Origin: Breviolum minutum Mf 1.05b.01
Taxonomy: Eukaryota > Sar > Dinophyceae > Suessiales > Symbiodiniaceae
Assembly (NCBI GenBank): GCA_000507305.1
Contig: DF239213.1
Coordinates: 186,001 to 250,000, forward strand
DNA: 64,000 nt
Direction of reading: 5' to 3'
Position 1 is the stretch's first letter. Each line of letters begins with the position of its first letter. Position numbers and translations under genes: made by a program. The notes beneath the pieces are model-generated. The model did not search any database, had not been told where the DNA came from, and was given only the letters and a program-made list of their open reading frames with translations. Positions 39,185 through 51,182 of this stretch are shown here, one piece after another.

Positions 39185-40143
39185 TGACCATCCCTACGGG
39201 AAAGCATCACCTTCCAGGCCAAAAGGTGGCCCTTCTGCAGCCTCCTTGGCAGCAGAAGGTGCTGCAGCAGCAGCCGCAGCTGCAGCCGAAGGTGCTGCAA
39301 AGAAGTTCTCCTCCAGTCTATCCTCAGTGCTGCCAGAGACCCCAGCGCCATGTTGGCTTGAGTGTACCAGGGGTAAGAAAAGTCATGAGTCATGAGTGTT
39401 GAATTTTTTTGTCCAGTCTGCTGAAGCATGGGGTTCAAACACAAAGCTTCAGCAGCACTCACATTGGGTTGTTTTCTTGCAAGCATGAATAAGGCAAAAC
39501 CTTTCAGCAAGAAGAGAGGAAGGCGCTTAGGGATTTTGTGCAGGTGAAGGTCTGCGTTTAAGGGTTTAAGTTTATGTATTTCACCTCCTAACCACGTATC
39601 TAACAGACCCAAAATGGATTTACACCGGCCACCAGTCGCTGGTTTGCACTCTTTAAGTTGGCATTACCTCCAAGTCGAATCTTTTCTGATGTCCACATCC
39701 CAGGGAAGACTGAGAAGACTGCTGCAACAGCAACTGCAACTGTGGGTTGGCCTGGTGCATTGTGGTTTGGTTTGGTTTCTCTGGAGAACATACGCAGCAG
39801 GATTACAAGAGGCTGCACAATGCAAGCTGACCAACTTAAATTAGATGTTGCATGGATGTGGTTTTGCATTTGCAGTTCCCAGCTCCCAGATCATTTTTGG
39901 CTGCAGTCAAAATCTGCGCCAGTGAGTAGTGTACGTTTCGGTTTGGCTTAGGCCAGGCTGCCCAAGCTCATTGATCGCCCTGGCAACTGGTCCGAGCCCC
40001 GAATTGACAAAGTCCATGCAGAAGTAGACATTTTCTACCCTGTCAACTGCTCATCCGGCACCCCTAGGTCCCTTGAGGAAGACATGAGCGCACTGCCGAG
40101 GCTCTTCCAGAAGGACATATGGAATTCCACTGCCTTCTCTTGA
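39185..40143 (+). CDS. Unrecognised split gene with an Ala-rich exon
   Basis: About 39185-39390 reads ASPSRPKGGPSAASLAAEG then a run of nine Ala, then EGAAKKFSSSLSSVLPETP. About 39650-39870 reads ALPPSRIFSDVHIPGKTEK and later TMQADQLKLDVAW. 39951-40143 reads RLPKLIDRPGNWSEPRIDKV, HAEVDIFYPVNCSSGTPR and SLEEDMSALPRLFQKD before a TGA; it follows TTAG and starts with G. The last exon is the most convincing. The poly-Ala run comes from GCA/GCT/GCC codons, not from a simple repeat. The function is unknown. Confidence 0.4.
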
Positions 40144-40459
40144 ATTCTTTAAAACTACCTTAGTACACAAGCGTACCAAAAATACCTTCGTTATATAGTT
40201 ACAGGGGGCACCCGAGTGTTTCCATGTGATGGGAAGATTTACACAAGCCAAATGCTTGTCAAAATGAAACCGGGAGGCTTTGATTATGTACTGTTGTGTC
40301 TGCACATTTGCAACACTGCTTGAGGGTTTGGATTCTATGCATATTGATTTGTTGGTGAGTCTTCTGGCGCATGGGGGTCTTGATTCTGTGGTGTGATCTC
40401 ATTTTCACAGAGGATGGGGTTCCTAAATTAGGTATTATGTGTTTTTCAAAAATGTATCC

Positions 40460-40819
40460 CAGGGTTCTGATTGTATGACCAAACCGTTGTGTTGCAAAAT
40501 CAAGGGCCAACGGCTTGAATTAGTGTTGGTGTGCAACAATCAACAAAGCGTCTCTGATACACAGCATTACAGATCGGCGTGTCCATGCTGCATGTCTGAT
40601 CAGACAGGGTCAGATGAAGGGGTTGCACAAGTCTGGGACAACAGTCTCCATCTTGATTACCAACCGAAAAACACCAAAATGAACTTAGGGGTTTCAATTC
40701 TGATGGTTACAGAATCAGGCTGCCCAAGGCTCAATCAGATTTCAACAGGATCGTTCATTCATTGTTATGCTTCGGGGAAGGTTTGTCCAGTGGTTGAGTC
40801 GTTGGGCAACACTATTTGA
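40460..40819 (+). CDS. Possible exon region, unknown
   Basis: An open frame reads KPLCCKIKGQRLELVLVCNN and later DEGVAQVWDNSLHLDYQPKN to a TGA. It is weakly coding-like with no motif. The remaining bases to 42.6 kb hold frames on both strands that I cannot separate from chance. Confidence 0.2.
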   Translation, partial: QGSDCMTKPLCCKIKGQRLELVLVCNNQQSVSDTQHYRSACPCCMSDQTGSDEGVAQVWDNSLHLDYQPKNTKMNLGVSILMVTESGCPRLNQISTGSFIHCYASGKVCPVVESLGNTI

Positions 40820-42635
40820 CGTGACGATTTGACTCGCCTATGGTTTATCTCGCTCTACTCTGTGAGAATTCCACTTCTGTTTCTCCTCAAAGTTGCACAC
40901 GTGGGTTTCTGTCAAACCTTTGTCGTGGCAGGATTTACAGTCTGCGTTCTGGCTTTACGATGACTGTATCGCTCTGACCGTCAGGCTGCTGAACTTTGAT
41001 CGGGCATGTCCAGCTTACATTATTGGCAAAGACTGTCACTGTAGTCAATTCACATTGCCTTCGCCAATACAGAGCCCGTTTTCATAAAGAATCTAGCACT
41101 CACTACCAAGCATAGGAAATGGAACTGTGACATGGTAGGCCACCAGATGCAGCTCCAGAACTGAAGGTTCCAGGCAAGGGCTGAAGCTACCCCAATGGAA
41201 TAATCACCATTGTGGTACTGTCCTGTCTATTTGCAAAGGCGTGATAAAAAATCACACAAAAAGAATTTATTACACCAAAAAAAGATTTGGAAGGAGCACA
41301 ATTCATGAGTGCAAGATTATTATCAGGATGGCAAGGGTGCAGGAGTGTCCTAGCAATACATCATGGACAGCTATTGTGTTCGAAGCTCAGATGCTGCCCA
41401 TAGTTTGTCTACTTAGTACCATGCAGCAGGAAAAAAATCAGCTGATTTCCTGACAGAAAGAGTCTACAGCAAGAGCCTGCATTTTGACATCAAACATATC
41501 TTCGAAGAAGGGATCATCACTAGACGGCGTATATAGTTGCAACTGTTGGTCTTGCTGAGGTGCCATGTTGATTGGAGAAGAATTATCTGTGCTGGCGAGG
41601 TTTGACGTCACATCCTTGGAAAGTCCATTTGCGGTGTAATTTGAGAATCTTTGAAGGATGAACTTTCTCGCGTCCAGGTTTTGGGTGGCAGTATTTGGGA
41701 CTTCGGATCAATAAGATTGAAACATATTGAAACCACAGTGCCTTCATGTGCCTTGGGCATCCATCCTCATGCCCATTTTCGAGGTGCAGCAAGTGTCCAA
41801 GGTGCATTCGGCTCTTTGAACTTGGGTGCATTGCATCCCATGCAGATGGAGACTAAATGAATGTAAGCCACGCGTTGTTTCCCGGCTTTCTGGGCTCCTT
41901 GGAGTTTTTGACCTCCAAAACATCATCGTTTTGAAGAACTCGTTCAACTCATCCATCGTTGATGTCCTTTCATCTTTGGTGCGCAATTGTCCCAGAGTGC
42001 CAGGTGACTTCAAAGAAGGCTTTGCCTCAGGCAGCGCATTTCCACATAGAGCAGGAGAAATTAACAATGGGCCTGCAGAGCTTCATGGTCCCCTGATTAA
42101 CCAATTGCAACCCGGGAACATGCTGGGACTTCAGGAACTTGGTGTGTTTGTCGTTGTCAAAGGCAGTTAAGAAGCAAAGCGACAGTTTGATCACATACGT
42201 ATGTGAAATAAAGGCCAACTTGCACAAAATCCGGCCGGGCAGGTCAGATTGAAACTGTGAATGAAGGTAGGCTTTGAACCAGAAACAACTCCCCTGAATT
42301 GATTTATTGATGGTCTGGGATCGATGATTGATGGCTTCACATAATAGAAGAACAGCAGATTTGCCACAGATTGCCCTACAATTCTTGGCAGCTTTGATCC
42401 AGGACCCCTCAGCAGAGCCATGGATGGTGTAGTCCTTAGGGTCCTTCGATTCCTCATTGGGAAAGCTGTGCGACTCTTTAGGACTCTGTAATGATGCTGA
42501 GGTACTGTACTTCACGGCTGGTGCAGAGAAGGCAGAAACACCAACAGGATGAACAGGATGAACGTGTGAAACAGGATGAAAAATTGAAGTTCTAAAGATT
42601 GGAGCAGTTGAAGTCCCAACATTTGGATGCCAAAG

Positions 42636-42917
42636 CTTTTGGAGACTTTGGAGGTGCAAAGCTTCGTCAGGGCATTGCAAGCTGCGCGGAAGGCAAAGCA
42701 ACGTGCAAGGCCAGGTTCTGGGCTGGGTCCTCAGTTTAGTGTGGCTCATGCAGCTGACAAAGATCATTGGCATGGCATCAACTGTCCTGATTTTGCCGCC
42801 TCATGAGGCCCTTATCAGTGCCATCATCTGCGCAGGAAGCAGTTGCAAGGAAACTTGCAGCTGAAGGCGATGGGCCTAGGGCACAGATCAGGAAAGTGGT
42901 TAACTTTGAAGCTTTAG
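42636..42917 (+). CDS. Two exons of an unknown gene joined by a GC-AG intron
   Basis: 42636-42749 (38 codons) reads LLETLEVQSFVRALQAARKA, KQRARPGSGLGPQFSVAH. A GC-AG intron of 86 bases (42750-42835) follows. 42836-42917 reads EAVARKLAAEGDGPRAQIRK then VVNFEAL and ends at a GTGAGG donor. Frame is kept across the intron and the second acceptor is AG|G. The sequence is helical and basic; no family is recognised. The antisense 248-codon ORF at 42027-42773 is therefore most likely a shadow. Confidence 0.45.
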
Positions 42918-43329
42918 GTGAGGGCTTTAGCAGCATACATTATTGGAAGTTTGTATAACACGGCGAGCCCAAGCCAAGACTACCTTTTTTGATATTCTTT
43001 GAATAAGTTTTGATGAGAGCAGTGCAGCTCGGCACCATGATGTCACAGCATGGATGGGCCTCCCAGGCTATGCCTTGCAGGCGCGTCCCGAGCTTTACCT
43101 TCAGTCATTCACACAGTGTTCTTTCCATTGTCTCCCACCTAAGTCCTGTTAAATCCATTTGGTTCATGGATATGATATACTAGTAAACTAGTGCAACAAC
43201 TGCAACCTTCCTCATCTCTTGTGTTGCAAATAACCCACCTCACAACGACATGTATGTTCCTCAGATAAGGTCCCGAACACAGCCATGGAACAACATTCCC
43301 TGACTTAACAAATCATGACTGTCCGTTTG

Positions 43330-43760
43330 ACATATCAAGCAAGTGGTGCGTTGCCTAGGAGCATGTGGAGCAGCCAAAGGAGGCAGCTGTCCCAGAAAGC
43401 CCCAAAGCCAATGATCCGGAGGACAGAAGACAAAGCATTTCAGAGCAAAAGTCTACCATTGTGACAGATTGCTTGCAGTGAGCATCCATGTATATTCAAG
43501 CATACAAGTGTTCGTGAGGAGCAACTGGAGCAACCAAAGGAGGCAGCTGTCCCAGAAAGCCCCAAAGCCAATGATCCGGAGGACAGAAGACAAAGCATTT
43601 CAGAGCAAAAGTCTACCATTGTGACAGATTGCTTGCAGTGAGCATCCATGTATATTCAATCACACAAGTGTTCGTGAGGAGGAAGTGGAGCAACCAGAGG
43701 AGGCAGCTGTCCCAGAAAGCCCTAAAGCCAACGATGCGGAGGACAGAAAACTGTTACATA
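43330..43760 (+). repeat. 160-bp tandem unit, three copies, each carrying one exon
   Basis: Exon-like segments start at 43359, 43519 and 43679, exactly 160 bases apart, each after AG and beginning GAG. They encode E-[HQE]-[VL]-EQP[KE]EAAVPESPKAND[PA]EDR[RK]. Units 1 and 2 are almost identical through their intron-like parts; unit 3 drifts after about 43750. A fourth, decayed start (GAGTAGTTGGAGCAACAGAG, with an in-frame TAG) lies near 43935. Because 160 is not a multiple of three, the units can only be read as exon plus intron, not as one long frame. The protein segment is acidic, Pro-rich and probably disordered. Confidence 0.75.
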
Positions 43761-44039
43761 GTGTTATTTTCTCATACCGCGCACTTGTAATTGTAAGTGA
43801 CTACAAGAAGCATCTACAGGAACCACGTATTGAGCAAAGAGCAAGAGGCAGATGCTGTCAAGTGCTTGTGAAGCATAGGCCACACCATGCATGGAGCATC
43901 AAATTATACCAAAGTTGGCATTTGTGTGTTAGGAGTAGTTGGAGCAACAGAGAGGCGGCAGGGCCACTATCAGACCGGGATGGCCGGCATTTGCTGCTTT
44001 ATATCATTTTCGTACAATGCATGACTTTACATTATTCAT

Positions 44040-44700
44040 GATTTACTGTACATAGTGTGCAAAAATGTAACTTATTCAAAACATTTGTGAATGAACATGA
44101 AGGGTTCATGATTGCTCTATGTCTTGCAGACTACTTCGCCCTCACAATCCACTTTGTCGTAAAGAATGACTAGGCTTATTGCTGGATATGGCAAAGAAAT
44201 GCTTTAAGTCTTACTGTCTATCTGTGAGGAAAGACTATAAAATTACTCCGGCCATTAAAAGGTGTTTAAAGAACCGGTTGATCCCGCTCAATTTGCTTGT
44301 TCAAAAAACGATAAACAAACCGGCCTTTTGAACATTTTGTTTGGGTTAAAAACAATATACTTTATCTCTTACAACCTGCTTTTGCTAAAGAATATGGGAC
44401 AAACATCTTCATCTTTTCAAACCATGGTTTCATACGTTTGATAGCAGCGCCAGCCCTGACAGTCCATCCCAATTTCAGAATTAGGTAGCTAATTGGCTGT
44501 GCTTCTTGATTTATTACGAGTGTTATGTTGAAGTAGATTATCGGGCCATCTTTGAAGAGCAAGTCTGGTGAATTTTGGTTGTGCATGGAATCCTCCCAAG
44601 ACAGCAAAAGGCATTGTGTCAAGCTCCATTTCAGGCACCTTCAAAGGCAAGTTACGTGGATGGGCAATGTGAATGGGCAACCCGCTCCGCGGTGATCGAT
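44040..44700. other. AT-rich interval without a supported gene
   Basis: Frames are short on both strands and there are no motifs or splice chains. Confidence 0.35.
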
Positions 44701-45390
44701 GAATGAAACACCCAAAGACTTGGTGTAGGATGAACAAGTGGAGCAAGCAAACTACCGACTACTTCTCGAATGCGTTCATTTGGTCCGAGTCTATTTCAAT
44801 CTATTTCAGCTGCTCCATTCATCTTTGTTCCCGATTTGAGACCGTCGAGAAATCGGGTCTTTACATCACAGCTGTGTGCATCCTGACTCGACTTGGCGGA
44901 AAAAAGAGCTGGAATGGTCAGAGATTGATCGGACGTCGAGCAAAATTTATTTCAAACTTGACCTTCATGTTTGACAATGGCCCTTGTGTTCCAAAGAATT
45001 GATCAATTTCTGCATTCTTTGTGTTTGTTACGTGGCGTTATACTTATTCAAAACAAGCTCATCATCCAAAACATTTCTAATCCAATATTTCTGTTGGCCC
45101 TTCAGATCCTGCCCTGTGGCCACGGCTCAAAAGTTGGACGGCGGCCTTATACCACTGGCTACCTCCCCATCCGATTAGCGAACCCATGGATGAAGGCTCA
45201 TGACCTCGCCATTTCGACCTGTTTGAGACAGGTTGAACAATGGAAGCGCCGCTTTCCTGAGATGTGACTTGCAAATGGAACAACAATTTTTGAATGAACT
45301 TGGCCTTCAGATGGGCGCAGGTTTGATAAAATCATGTTGATGTTTTTTATTTATTTTTTTGTCCATATACAGTCTTTGTTTTGTGTGTGC

Positions 45391-45678
45391 GCTGCAGAAG
45401 CCAGGTCTGCCGAGCAGACCGTCGAGGTTGGCTGATGTCAAATTGTTCGAGAGCCATTTGAGTTTGCACCTTTGCAACAAGCAAAGTCATCTCCTGCCAA
45501 TTGGCCTTCCCAAAATTGGCCGATCGCTTTTGAAGTTGCAAGTCTTGATTCTCGGGACTGGGGAAGATATCACCCATGCCAGGAGCCGATTTCAAAGCTG
45601 CAAGCGGCTGAGAGTTCGGTTTTTGCCTCGCGCTGGGAACAGTTCACTCCGTACATTGCAGAGACTTGGTTGAAGTGA
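45391..45678 (+). CDS. Probable terminal exon with one in-frame TGA
   Basis: The frame reads AAEARSAEQTVEVG, then TGA at 45433-45435, then CQIVREPFEFAPLQQAKSS, PANWPSQNWPIAFEVASLDS, RDWGRYHPCQEPISKLQAAE and SSVFASRWEQFTPYIAETWL before the final TGA at 45676. The part after the internal TGA is among the clearest coding in the window, rich in Trp and Pro; the part before is short. The internal TGA may be a pseudogene lesion, or the exon may start at an AG after it (45452). I do not recognise the family. Confidence 0.45.
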
Positions 45679-46161
45679 TGCTGGCTCCTGCCAGTGCCAG
45701 CTCTCTCAAAAGTGATCAGAGCAGTAATCAGCGCTGTAGGCCTAGTAGGCACACCGTTGGACTTAATCTAGACATCACAAGTCATGAAAACTGTGATTTT
45801 ATAGTCTGAAATTATGGCGATTTTCCATTCAGTCTTGAAAAAAGTCACAGCTTCCAGACCTTCACCGGTGATCCCTGGTGATTTTCACCAGCTGTGGCGG
45901 GGTTTGGACATCAAGGAGTTGGACCTCCAAGGGGGGTTGATAGTCGGTGATCTTCTCTAAAATACATGGAAAACAATCAGTACCTGTTGCTATGCCATTG
46001 CTATCATTTCTGTTAAGAGAACTGGATGGCTATGGATGGTTTTTGGAATGTTTTGATGGAAATGAAGAGCCGCCACACTCCGAGGAGTTTTGGGGCACCC
46101 TGGCAGAGATCTCAGCGTTCCGCAGTTCTCACCATTGCTGTGGTTTTTCTTCTGCACCAAG

Positions 46162-46495
46162 GTGATCACTGCAACCTTCCTGTGCAATGTGGATGGCGCC
46201 GGGACAGATCCTGCCTTCAAATCTATATCACAGGCTTGATCAAAGAAATGGGACAATGGGACAAACCTCTGTTGAGAGAACTTCTTGCGCCATTTACACG
46301 CACTTTGATCTTTGCCTCGAGCAATGTTGCAAGATGTAGCTTGAATGTTGTGGGGGCATTGGTCAAGCAGTGTCTGGAAATGACATGCAAATTCGCATTC
46401 GCGTGAAACGGTTGCTACTGATTTTGAGGCCTTCATGGTGATTGGCATCGCTGATGCCTTACAGCAGACTCTGGGAGATGTTTATCAAGTCTTAG
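46162..46495 (+). CDS. Two exon candidates of an unknown repeat-type protein
   Basis: 46162-46233 lies between AG|G and a GC donor and reads VITATFLCNVDGAGTDPAFK then SISQ. About 46400-46495 reads ETVATDFEAFMVIGIADALQ then QTLGDVYQVLVF and TGA. The pattern F-x-x-x-[IL]-x-x-[AG]-I-A-x-A-L...V-x-V is like the repeated beta/alpha units of secreted dinoflagellate proteins that I recall only vaguely, so no function is given. Antisense ORFs here are shadows. Confidence 0.35.
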
Positions 46496-47827
46496 TGTTT
46501 TGATGTAATCTCCAAACTCTTCACTAACGTGCCGTGAATTCAAAGCTCAAAGCCGTGGCCAAGGTCTCTGCAACGAAACACATCACTGGGGCAAGCCTCA
46601 ATCCGTTGGGAGCCTGAGAGAAATTTGTGTTGGGAATCACTGTTGAGGGAGATGTCTTGATGGCCAGAGTCTAAGAACATCAGGGCATTCAAAGGCACTC
46701 ATTTTATCTCAAAACACACCAGGTCAGTGAGCTTAGCTCTCGCGCTGGCCGGGCGACAGAAGCTGCGAACTGCTGGTTTACTGTGCATCGTTTGGGGCCC
46801 AGTTGTATTTGGGTTCAAGTGGAGTCCGTTCTGGAAGTGCTTGGAGGTGGCGGAACTTTACTTGAGCACAACTTAGTGCAGAGTTTATTTTCTTTTGCAT
46901 TTCTATTTGTGTGTTTGCTCTTTCTTCTTCGATCCCAAGATCTCAAGGGAGCACTTTCAAAGAATGAAAAGAAGCAAGGGATATGGCGTAAGCAAGGTTA
47001 ACATAGTTTAACTATAGCGAGGAGCTTGTGACAACTTCATTTGCACCGTGCCAAGGCGCAGATTGCAGGTGGGCTCACAGCAGCAACCCTTTGCCATGAG
47101 GCCACAGCATAGGAGATTTGTATGTTTTTGTTACAAGCAAAATCAGAGACACAGAAACGAAAGGAGTCTCTGGAAGTTGTAGGAATGATGCATCACTAGT
47201 GCCAAAATGCACAGCTGACCAGAAATTGTTGGAAGGCAGGCGTGGCCAAAGAGTTGGTCCTCGGACCGCACAAGTTTCACAATTGGTTTCAGGCAAGGTT
47301 TGTGGATCCAAGAGATGTGGCTCGAACTCGGCCCAACTTCGTGAGAAAATGTGAGGAAATATGTTTGGATACATTTTGAATGTGGCCACTGAATCTACGA
47401 AACATTCTTGAATGCTCAGTTCTCCCAAACTTGGTGTCAGCTTTGCAACTTGGCTGGGTGGATTGCAGATGATTGCACCCTGTCAGGTAGGTTTGTTGGA
47501 GACGCTTTATGCTTGCATGCTTTGCTGCTTATCTAAGCACTTGGGGTTTGTGCAGGGGAACTTCTGTGGGCTGAAGTAGTAGCACATCACATTTTTGACC
47601 GTAAACAAAGTTGAAAGATGTTGAAACAATCGAAGACGGAAGACTTTTGGGTTGCATTGTTCCTTGCCCCAAGAACACGAAGTAAGACATGACTTGATTG
47701 ATGAGGATGAACGACTGGCATGAATCCGGAACGAGTCCCTCTTCCTTTGATTTTTCCATCACAGTGACCTGCAACGACTCAAACTTCAAGCATGTTTCTG
47801 CTCATAGTCGTCCCTTCCGCCTTTGCT

Positions 47828-47865
47828 CTATGTATATGTATATATATATACATAATTATACATAG
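47828..47865. repeat. AT-rich hairpin
   Basis: CTATGTATATGTATATA pairs with a downstream TATATACATA...ATACATAG with one bulge. There is no other feature around it; 46.5-48.5 kb holds only weak frames. Confidence 0.55.
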
Positions 47866-48569
47866 TTAGGACATATTGGTAATGTGTCATAGTACCAAGA
47901 ACGTTGCCTCACATTTGGTGCATCATGCCATTTGCATCCATTTACCTTGCGCTTTGTGATTGTCTGGAGTGTATGTGAGGCCTTGTGTATTTAAATTGTG
48001 CTGCTTCAACGAAGAACAATCCCAAAGGTGACGGGAATGGTCGGGTGACCTGGAGAGGGAATGTTGCCGTACCCGAGATGAAATGAAATATGACGAGAAA
48101 CAATTACTATTACACATTAGTACACAATTATTTGAAAATTTGCATGATTTTGCATGTTTTTCACGACTTTTGGCCCAGCTTGTTTAGGCACCTGCTTCGG
48201 ATGGCTTCAGGAAGATTAAGAATAACATCCTTTCTTTACCTTCTTTTACGAGGAAGTTTAAAGTTTTTGTCTGCGGCAACCCTGCCGGTTTTGAGATCGC
48301 TGCCACGAATGTAAGGAAACAACAAAGACAACCACTGGAAGTGTTCTTCTTTTCCTATTTCATGCTTTGAAGCCGTGAACGCAGCTCCAACCTTCCGCGG
48401 CCATGTGCCATTCCCAAGGTTTTATTGGTCTGGCAGTTGGCTGCTGCTTCTTGGATTGAACTATTCAACTATTGGACACTTGACCTCTTTTGTTGGGTTA
48501 AACGGTTTAGCATTGTGAATGTCATGCAGTCAACGCGTCCAACGCGTCGAGGTTATTTGGCGGGTCACA

Positions 48570-48663
48570 ATGCCGCAGAAAAAGTCTGCAGCTCCGCGGC
48601 TCGGCCAAGTTGACGTCGAGATCGTTGACGACGCGTTGACGACTGAGCCGGCAGCCAACCAAG
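48570..48663 (+). CDS. First exon of an unknown gene
   Basis: ATG MPQKKSAAPRLGQVDVEIVD then DALTTEPAANQ, ending in phase 1 at a consensus GTGAGC donor. The segment is GC-rich compared with its flanks. The next exon was not found with certainty; a possible one starts after TTGAG at about 49229. The N-terminus is basic then acidic and disordered. Product unknown. Through 51.1 kb only weak frames follow. Confidence 0.4.
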
Positions 48664-51182
48664 GTGAGCAACTCCGCAGTGGCCATTGGCTTGATCGTGT
48701 ATGGGGCATCCGTGGGCAGTGGAGGGATTCACATTTCCCATGGTGACTTGGCCGACTTGGCCGACTTAGCGTCTCAAAGCTGTGCCATGTAATTGCCATC
48801 TTACGCAAGATGAAGTTCAGTCAGTCATAATTCAAAGGTTTTCGGAAACCAGATGTAGCCTGAAGGCACCACCTATCACGATTGTGGTCGAGCATTTTCC
48901 AAAATTCGAAGTTAAAATTTTGCTTTATAGACCAAAGAGAGATCCGCCGTGATTCAGTCTTAGGTGTGGGCTATTTCATGTATGACCTGCATCTTGGACA
49001 GCAGTATGAGGCCATCTCTCCACTTAAATCACAGTCTCCTTGTACTGTTACTGTTACCACAAGAGGCATTTCTGTGAAAGCATGTGTATCTACGTAGATT
49101 CTCATAGCCTTAGAGCGTAGTAGCAATACTTCATGTTTCTTAACTCTTCAAACAGAGCGACTTATGGATTTTGTCTCTGAACAACGAACACCTGGCAACG
49201 CTGTCAACGCTGTTAACGCTCGTGATTTGCAGCATTGAGGTTGGGGGCCTTCTTGGCGGCCGGAATTTATCGAGTGCTGCGCCCAAAGGCGCAGGGTGGG
49301 GGTGGCTGTGCCAAGCAACTGAGCTTGTCCTGAATGTGAGAGCAGGATCAGCAAATCGACTATCAGATTTGAAGGATGCTACCTTTTTCCCCCAAGAGGA
49401 ACCATATAATTTGGCACGAATATCAAATATCCAGAAAAGTGCTTGCGCGCGTGACAGACTTCTTGGAGGGTCCCCTCCCTTGTCGACGTTTGCTTAAGAT
49501 GTTAGAACTTGGAAGCTGAAGTGTCCTGTTGTCCCACCTTTGCTCGGCTTTAGACTTAGAGAAGCCACCAGCTGCGTTTATAGGCTTACTTATAGGAATA
49601 TTTGTATACCATTGTCAGAGTACTGTATAATATTTTGATTATGCCAACACACAAAAAGAGTCGAGTAGTGAGCTCAACAGCTATGGAAGCTTTCAGCATG
49701 TGTGAGGCACAACCTGTCACCACCCACACATGTAGAGATGCCTTCACGGGGAGACATGGATTTTAGAGGAATCAATGTATGCATGACCTTGTGTGTTTCC
49801 TTTGTTTTGAATCCTGGACTGCAGAAAGAACTTGCCACAGCATGCCAACCCATTCAAGTGGTTGGAAGGAGTTCTACAGTCTGTCTATACTCCTCGAGGA
49901 GCCTGCAAGATAGAACAGCGCACCGGTGGCTGGTTATTGATGAGTGATTCAGATGGTTGAAGAGCAAACCTAGATGCTTGTAATTGTATCTGGTGGAAGT
50001 AAAAGAAGAAGCATGTAAGAAATGCTGTAAGTAAGAAGTAGTGACTAGTAAAAGTAGACGAAGATGTAGCAGTAGAAGTAGTAAGTAGGAAAATTCCCAT
50101 CATAGTCGAAATGTCACTCTCATGGCAGTGAGTTTGAAAACTCAGCCTTCGTGCAGGACAATAATCAAGAAAGTGCCGTGCTGGGCTCCGAATTTATAGG
50201 AACATTCTACATTGTGCTGACGCAGGTGCCAAACAAACGATGACATCGCTCCACCCAACTGTGCTTTGCTGGATGTTTGCACGAGTGACGTCCGAAGCCA
50301 CCTTTGCAGCCCGACCAATTGGAAGGGATGCATAGTACGTATTGTTAGGATAGTGATGGGCTTAACAGGTTGTCGCTCTAAGTTCGAGATGTCAACAAAA
50401 AGAAGGACCCCAGTGCATTGGAATCTGACAGAACCAGACCCAAGCTGACCAAAGCCTTATTTTCGTGTCAGGTTTCATGTAGGCTCTCCGGTGGCATGGA
50501 CCTTGGGCCACAGGCCTCGGCTCATGTGTCAAGCATTTCGGACCATTCTAAGCATGGACTCTTGGCACCTTGGGTCCGGAGAGGCCTGGGGCACAGCCGC
50601 AGCGGTGATTGCCATGGTCTGTGTTTGGGCGACCCAAAGTGCTATTCGATTGTCATCCGCTATCCTAGTATCCAATGGTATAGAATCACCGTCAAAGCAA
50701 AAATAATCGGAAGCTGGCTCTCAATACAGGAATGGTATATAAATCAACATTTTAGCATTTTAGCTTGCCTCCTTGGCACTGAGTTGACTCTTGCAGAAAT
50801 ACAGTTTCACTCATTTTCATCCATTTTCAAAAAACTGTTCAAAGCCTCCTATTGTCAAACCAGGCTGGACACGAGACGTTCCAAACCTACATTCATGAAG
50901 CAGTAGTTTAGTACTCGACATGTCTAAGCAGCAAACTTACCAAGTGAGAAAGAAACAAAGATTCTGGCAGCCCATCAAGCCTCTTCAATGCAGACACAGC
51001 TGGCTGCCAAACAAACACTGCCACGAAAAAGACCCACGTTTTTGTTTTTTGGTGGTGAAGGGGCTGCAAGTACTGAGCTTCAGTTAGGCAGGAGCTGACA
51101 AGTAAGTAGCAAGCAGACCAAACTGAGATCGAGAAACGTGAAACAGAAGCCAAGTTCTTGCAACGAGAAGCTTCACGAAAAG

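Noticed and set aside
42027-42773. 248-codon ATG ORF, minus strand
   Set aside because: It is antisense to two + exons that join in frame across a GC-AG intron; its own sequence is Cys/His/Pro-rich without a motif.
45679-45850. Possible SECIS element after the TGA-containing frame (ATGA ... GAT near 45784-45823)
   Set aside because: The bases between do not form the long stem and AA loop of a SECIS when paired by eye.
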